A stretch of DNA of 64,000 nucleotides from positions 17,433 through 81,432 of the forward strand of contig JBOZRQ010000006.1 in the NCBI GenBank assembly GCA_050789255.1, written 5' to 3'. Shown here in pieces: positions 61,178-64,000 of this stretch (its first letter is position 1; each line of letters opens with the position of its first letter). This DNA comes from JBOZRQ01 sp050789255. GTDB lineage: Bacteria; Bacillota; Sulfobacillia; Symbiobacteriales; Symbiobacteriaceae. The notes beneath the pieces were generated by a model that did no database searches, was not told the origin of the DNA, and saw only the letters and a list, made by a program, of their open reading frames with translations. The translations under genes were made by a program, and so were the position numbers.

Positions 61178-61510
61178 CTAATGTGTGGATGTTAGTTTCA
61201 GGCCAACGATGCCGGCCAGAATCAATCCCAGGCAGAGCAGGCGGACCGCATCCCGTGGCTCCCCCATCAACAGGATGCCAACCAGCACGGAGCCTACAGC
61301 GCCAATCCCGGTCCATACCCCGTAAGCCGTGCCCATCGGCAACGTTTTCATGGAATGGCTCAGCAGGCCGAAGCTGATCAGCATTAGCACTATCGTGGCC
61401 ACCGAGGGCCAGAGCCGGGTGAACCCCTCCGAATACTTCATGGCGGTCGCCCAGCCCACTTCTAGAATCCCGGCGATCACTACATAGACCCATGCCACAG
61501 ATCCGGTCAC
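61178..61510 (-). CDS. gdx: SMR-family guanidinium exporter (Gdx/SugE type)
   Basis: This 110-aa protein has four TM helices. The Gdx subtype signature is clear: [23 protein letters not shown] with the central Glu, then [32 protein letters not shown] and a C-terminal GLKLTSTH. Gdx proteins export guanidinium in exchange for protons as antiparallel homodimers. It starts at GTG 61510 with AAAGGG close upstream. No guanidine riboswitch was recognised; only 24 bp separate it from the CPBP gene upstream, so it is probably expressed with that gene. Confidence 0.93.
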   Translation of the reverse strand: MTGSVAWVYVVIAGILEVGWATAMKYSEGFTRLWPSVATIVLMLISFGLLSHSMKTLPMGTAYGVWTGIGAVGSVLVGILLMGEPRDAVRLLCLGLILAGIVGLKLTSTH

Positions 61511-61534
61511 CTACCCTTTCAACGTCGCAAGGGT

Positions 61535-62290
61535 TTAGACGACTGCAGAGCGCTCCTGGTAGCGGCTATTGGCAGCAACCCCGCGCATCGCCAGATAGCC
61601 GTACACAAAGAACACCAGGGCCACGACCAGGCCGGCCAGGGCCGACGCCCCCGACTCCTCCTGCACCATCACGCTACCCTTGATAAAGCTGGCGAAGTCG
61701 ATCAGGGCGTGGACGATGATCGCGGGCCAGAGCGAGTTCGTGCGCAGCCGCACGGCAACAAACACCCAACCGATGGAAACTGCGAGAACGATCTGCACCA
61801 GCACGCCCAGCAGCGGCGCCCCGCTGAGCAGGTTGTGCAGATGACCGACACCGAACAGTGCCGACGTCAGGAGTGCGCTGCCCATGACACCATACCTGGG
61901 CATCAGCACCTGATAGTAAACGCCCCGGGCCCAGGCCTCTTCCTCGAACCCGATGAAAAAGCAGAGGAAGGCGCCGGCCACCAGGTTCGACATCGACACG
62001 CCAATCCCTTGAAAGTTCAGGGCAATCAAAGCTGCTGGCAGCGCGATCACCCACAGGCCGCGCCAGCGAATCGGGCCGAGGAACCCGGTCTCACGCCACC
62101 AGCCGAGCTGGCGCACCAGCAGGGCCACGGCGATGACGGGCACGGACTCAACGGCTGCCATGAACCAGTAGTTCGTTACGCTCTGCTTCATCATCTGGAA
62201 CGGGGTCAGGTAGGCGAAGTACAGGGTCATCGGAACCAACACGAACCAAATCGGGTGCTTCTCGGCCCAGGCGCGCAGTCGCTGACGCAT
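61535..62290 (-). CDS. CPBP-family intramembrane metalloprotease (second copy)
   Basis: The ATG at 62290 follows CAGGAGGG by 7-8 nt; the longer frame to 62347 is not supported. The 251-aa protein has about seven TM helices and the three motifs EEEAWARG, LFGVGHLHN and IIVHALIDFAS. It shares the family with the protein at 20155 but is clearly different in sequence. It sits upstream of the Gdx exporter in the same direction. Confidence 0.9.
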   Translation of the reverse strand: MRQRLRAWAEKHPIWFVLVPMTLYFAYLTPFQMMKQSVTNYWFMAAVESVPVIAVALLVRQLGWWRETGFLGPIRWRGLWVIALPAALIALNFQGIGVSMSNLVAGAFLCFFIGFEEEAWARGVYYQVLMPRYGVMGSALLTSALFGVGHLHNLLSGAPLLGVLVQIVLAVSIGWVFVAVRLRTNSLWPAIIVHALIDFASFIKGSVMVQEESGASALAGLVVALVFFVYGYLAMRGVAANSRYQERSAVV

Positions 62291-62488
62291 CAAGGATCCC
62301 TCCTGTATCCGGTGAGCGCCGCGGGAAGGCTCGACCGGGACTGACAAGAGAGTACCAAAGGGGGCGGCCTTCGTCGGTGTCCGGAGGTAGTATTGCAGGT
62401 AGTATCATCACACGTGGCAGGTAGGACCAGTTCCCACCCCGAACAATACTTATGTATTCACAAAAATGACCGATCGGGAGGACCACCC

Positions 62489-63847
62489 TTGCGTCGCCTG
62501 TTCTGGGGAGCCGCTGTAACCATCCTTGCTCAGATTGCGCTCATTCTCTGGAACCTCCTGTACCTGATCGGCGGCGGTTCATCGCACTCGGTGGTCACTG
62601 CACTCCAGTACCTCGGCGTCGCGGCGGGGTCTGCGGTCCTGTTCTACTTGGCGCGGTCCGTGCGCCGCCTGGCGTCGGAGAGCCGCATTCTGCGCAGCAC
62701 GGCCTTGGTTGCGATGTGCCTGTGCGGGTTCAGTGCCGTTCTGGTATTCGCCGGTGCGGTGTTCCTTGTGCTCCAGAACCCGGTGGAAGCGGTCGCCTAT
62801 GGGGTCGGGCGAGGTGTTGCCGCCCTCGCCTGGCTGCTGATGTCGATCGCTGGGTTCGCGGCTCAGGGCACCCGCCCCCGCCCGGTACTACCGGCCACTG
62901 TGCTGCTTCTCCTGTTCCTGTTGGGCATTTCGCCTGGTTTGGAGTTGCCCTACAACCTGGCTGGCCCCTCTGGGGAGCCCGACACGAGCAATCTGGTTCA
63001 TGTTGAGGGCGGTGAACTGCACCCAGGGCAGATTTACGGCCTCACCGTGTGGGCCGGGCCGGCCACTGTCGCTGACTTTCTGTACGCGCAGTGGGACCGG
63101 AAGCTGCTCCTGGTTCCTCAGTCCACCAGCGCCCTGGCACAGGAAGGCGAGATGCTGAGCCACATGCTGGCCGGCAGTGAGGTGATGGCGAAGGCGGTCG
63201 GCCTACAACTGGCCGGTCGAGGCAAGGGAGCCTCGGTGGCGGGGACCGGCGTGGTCGTCTCCGTCATCCGCGGGGAAACGCCTGCAGCCGCCGCCTTTCA
63301 ACCCGGAGACGTGATTGTCGGCTTAGGTGATGCGCCAGTCACTGGCTGGACCCAGTTGCTGGGGCTCCTGGAGAAGGTCGGGCCGGGGGAGCAGCTCCGC
63401 TTTATCATCAGGCGTGATGGACAGCCTCACACGGTTCACCTGACCACGGCAGCAAACCCGAGCAATCCGGCTCGAGGTCTCGTCGGAATCACGGGCACAG
63501 ACGAGGTGCAGTACGATATTCCGGTGCCGATTACCATGAAGGTTCCCCCCGATGTGGGCGGGCCGTCTTTGGGTCTGGCGCTAACCCTGCAAGTGGTCGA
63601 CCAACTGACCCCCGGCGGAATCACGGGCAAATGGCGTGTGGCTGCCACCGGGGAGATTCTTCCCGGCGGGGCCGTGGGGCCCGTGGGCAACGTCCAGTAC
63701 AAGGCCTGGGGCGCCGAGCGCACCGGCGCCACGGTGATGTTCGTCCCGCGGCAGAACTACCAGGACGCGCTTTCCGGAGCGACCACGATCCAGGTGGTGC
63801 CGGTGGACACCGTGCAGGACGCCCTCACTTGGCTGAAGGGGCACTGA
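62489..63847 (+). CDS. YlbL-like PDZ and Lon-type protease with multi-pass membrane region
   Basis: A TTG at 62489 lies 6 nt after GGGAGGA; the longer frame from 62393 has no ribosome binding site. The 452-aa protein has about five TM helices (residues 1-160), an extracytoplasmic domain, a PDZ domain (about 245-325, GVVVSVIRGETPAAAAFQPGDVI split over strand and loop) and a Lon (S16) peptidase domain with the Ser-Lys dyad Ser360 (GGPSLGL) and Lys405 (VQYKAWGA). YlbL/SdrC relatives are membrane-anchored and cleave regulators at the cell surface; typical YlbL has one TM helix, so the five-helix N-terminus is unusual. Confidence 0.9.
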   Translation: MRRLFWGAAVTILAQIALILWNLLYLIGGGSSHSVVTALQYLGVAAGSAVLFYLARSVRRLASESRILRSTALVAMCLCGFSAVLVFAGAVFLVLQNPVEAVAYGVGRGVAALAWLLMSIAGFAAQGTRPRPVLPATVLLLLFLLGISPGLELPYNLAGPSGEPDTSNLVHVEGGELHPGQIYGLTVWAGPATVADFLYAQWDRKLLLVPQSTSALAQEGEMLSHMLAGSEVMAKAVGLQLAGRGKGASVAGTGVVVSVIRGETPAAAAFQPGDVIVGLGDAPVTGWTQLLGLLEKVGPGEQLRFIIRRDGQPHTVHLTTAANPSNPARGLVGITGTDEVQYDIPVPITMKVPPDVGGPSLGLALTLQVVDQLTPGGITGKWRVAATGEILPGGAVGPVGNVQYKAWGAERTGATVMFVPRQNYQDALSGATTIQVVPVDTVQDALTWLKGH

Positions 63848-63853
63848 CCAAGA

Positions 63854-63895
63854 CTGAAAGGCACCCCTGCTCGCGCAGGAGTGCCTTTCAGCGTG
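63854..63895 (+). terminator. Hairpin after the YlbL-like gene
   Basis: A 17-bp stem (63854-63870 with 63875-63891) with one mismatch and a TCGC loop. The arms contain GAAAGGCAC and GTGCCTTTC, so a T-rich arm replaces the usual T tract. Probably a terminator. Confidence 0.65.
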
Positions 63896-64000
63896 CTGAC
63901 AAGCCCCGGTTTGTCGGCAGACGGTGCATGTGCATGCAAGCCGGCGCATAAGGGCGCCGTCGCGCCATCGGCTCCGCAGCCAGCATGACGCGGCGCCCGA

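Noticed and set aside
61122..61534. Guanidine riboswitch for the Gdx-type exporter
   Set aside because: Only 24 bases separate the exporter from the upstream gene and no guanidine-riboswitch motif was recognised there; the nearby GC-rich hairpin is downstream and acts as a terminator.
63893..64000. Inverted repeat GGGCGCCG ... CGGCGCCC near the right edge
   Set aside because: Possibly a further hairpin or the start of a feature cut by the window; too little sequence to interpret.

Overview
The window is about 64 kb of GC-rich DNA from a Gram-positive, probably endospore-forming and thermophilic bacterium. An S-layer (SLH) protein, a YhcN/YlaJ-type spore lipoprotein, a LysM protein, PcrA next to LigA, an orphan OppDF pair, a sigma-54 activator and a tryptophanase all fit a high-GC Firmicute of the Symbiobacterium type. 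That assignment is an inference from gene content; no rRNA or tRNA gene was seen. Most genes have GGAGG-type ribosome binding sites. GTG and TTG starts are common, and two genes appear to need a CTG start.

Layout. 1-3.1 kb: 5' part of an SLH/FecR/Ig-like surface protein on the minus strand. 3.4-16.1 kb: housekeeping and envelope genes (pcrA, a lipoprotein, an orphan multi-PAS/GAF kinase, a GNAT protein, ligA, a zinc-finger anti-sigma-like protein). 16.4-21 kb: oppD-oppF, a tiny twin-CX3C protein, a YhcN-like lipoprotein with 21-bp repeats, a CPBP protease. 21.1-30.2 kb: a tightly overlapping operon DUF4132 / MoxR AAA+ / DUF5682 / VWA / SWIM / unknown, resembling E. coli yehI-yehL-yehM-yehP-yehQ. 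30.3-33.7 kb: a DinB-like protein, a small exported protein, a tryptophanase and a LysM protein.

34-51.9 kb is a biosynthetic locus: a very large LuxR-type regulator; a LanC-like cyclase translationally coupled to an AT-ACP-ACP protein; an 1876-residue synthase with FabL-type enoyl reductase, KS, chain-length-factor-like KS, KR and DH; a P450; a second KR with a degenerate DH; a condensation/PapA-like acyltransferase; and a convergent Sfp-type PPTase. The architecture recalls PUFA/glycolipid synthases. The likely product is an iteratively built, reduced, oxidised and transesterified lipid. The LanC partner without visible lanthipeptide dehydratase or precursor is the strangest element.

51.9-54.3 kb: a Tat-exported metallophosphoesterase and a sigma-54 activator. 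61.0 down to 54.3 kb (minus): an apparent eight-gene operon VTC / DUF4956 / CotH / small anchored protein / ApbE / ferric-reductase-like membrane protein / response regulator / histidine kinase, joining a CotH-VTC module to a flavin/haem redox module and a two-component system. 61.2-63.9 kb: a Gdx-type SMR exporter, a second CPBP protease and a YlbL-like PDZ-Lon protease with an unusual multi-pass membrane region.
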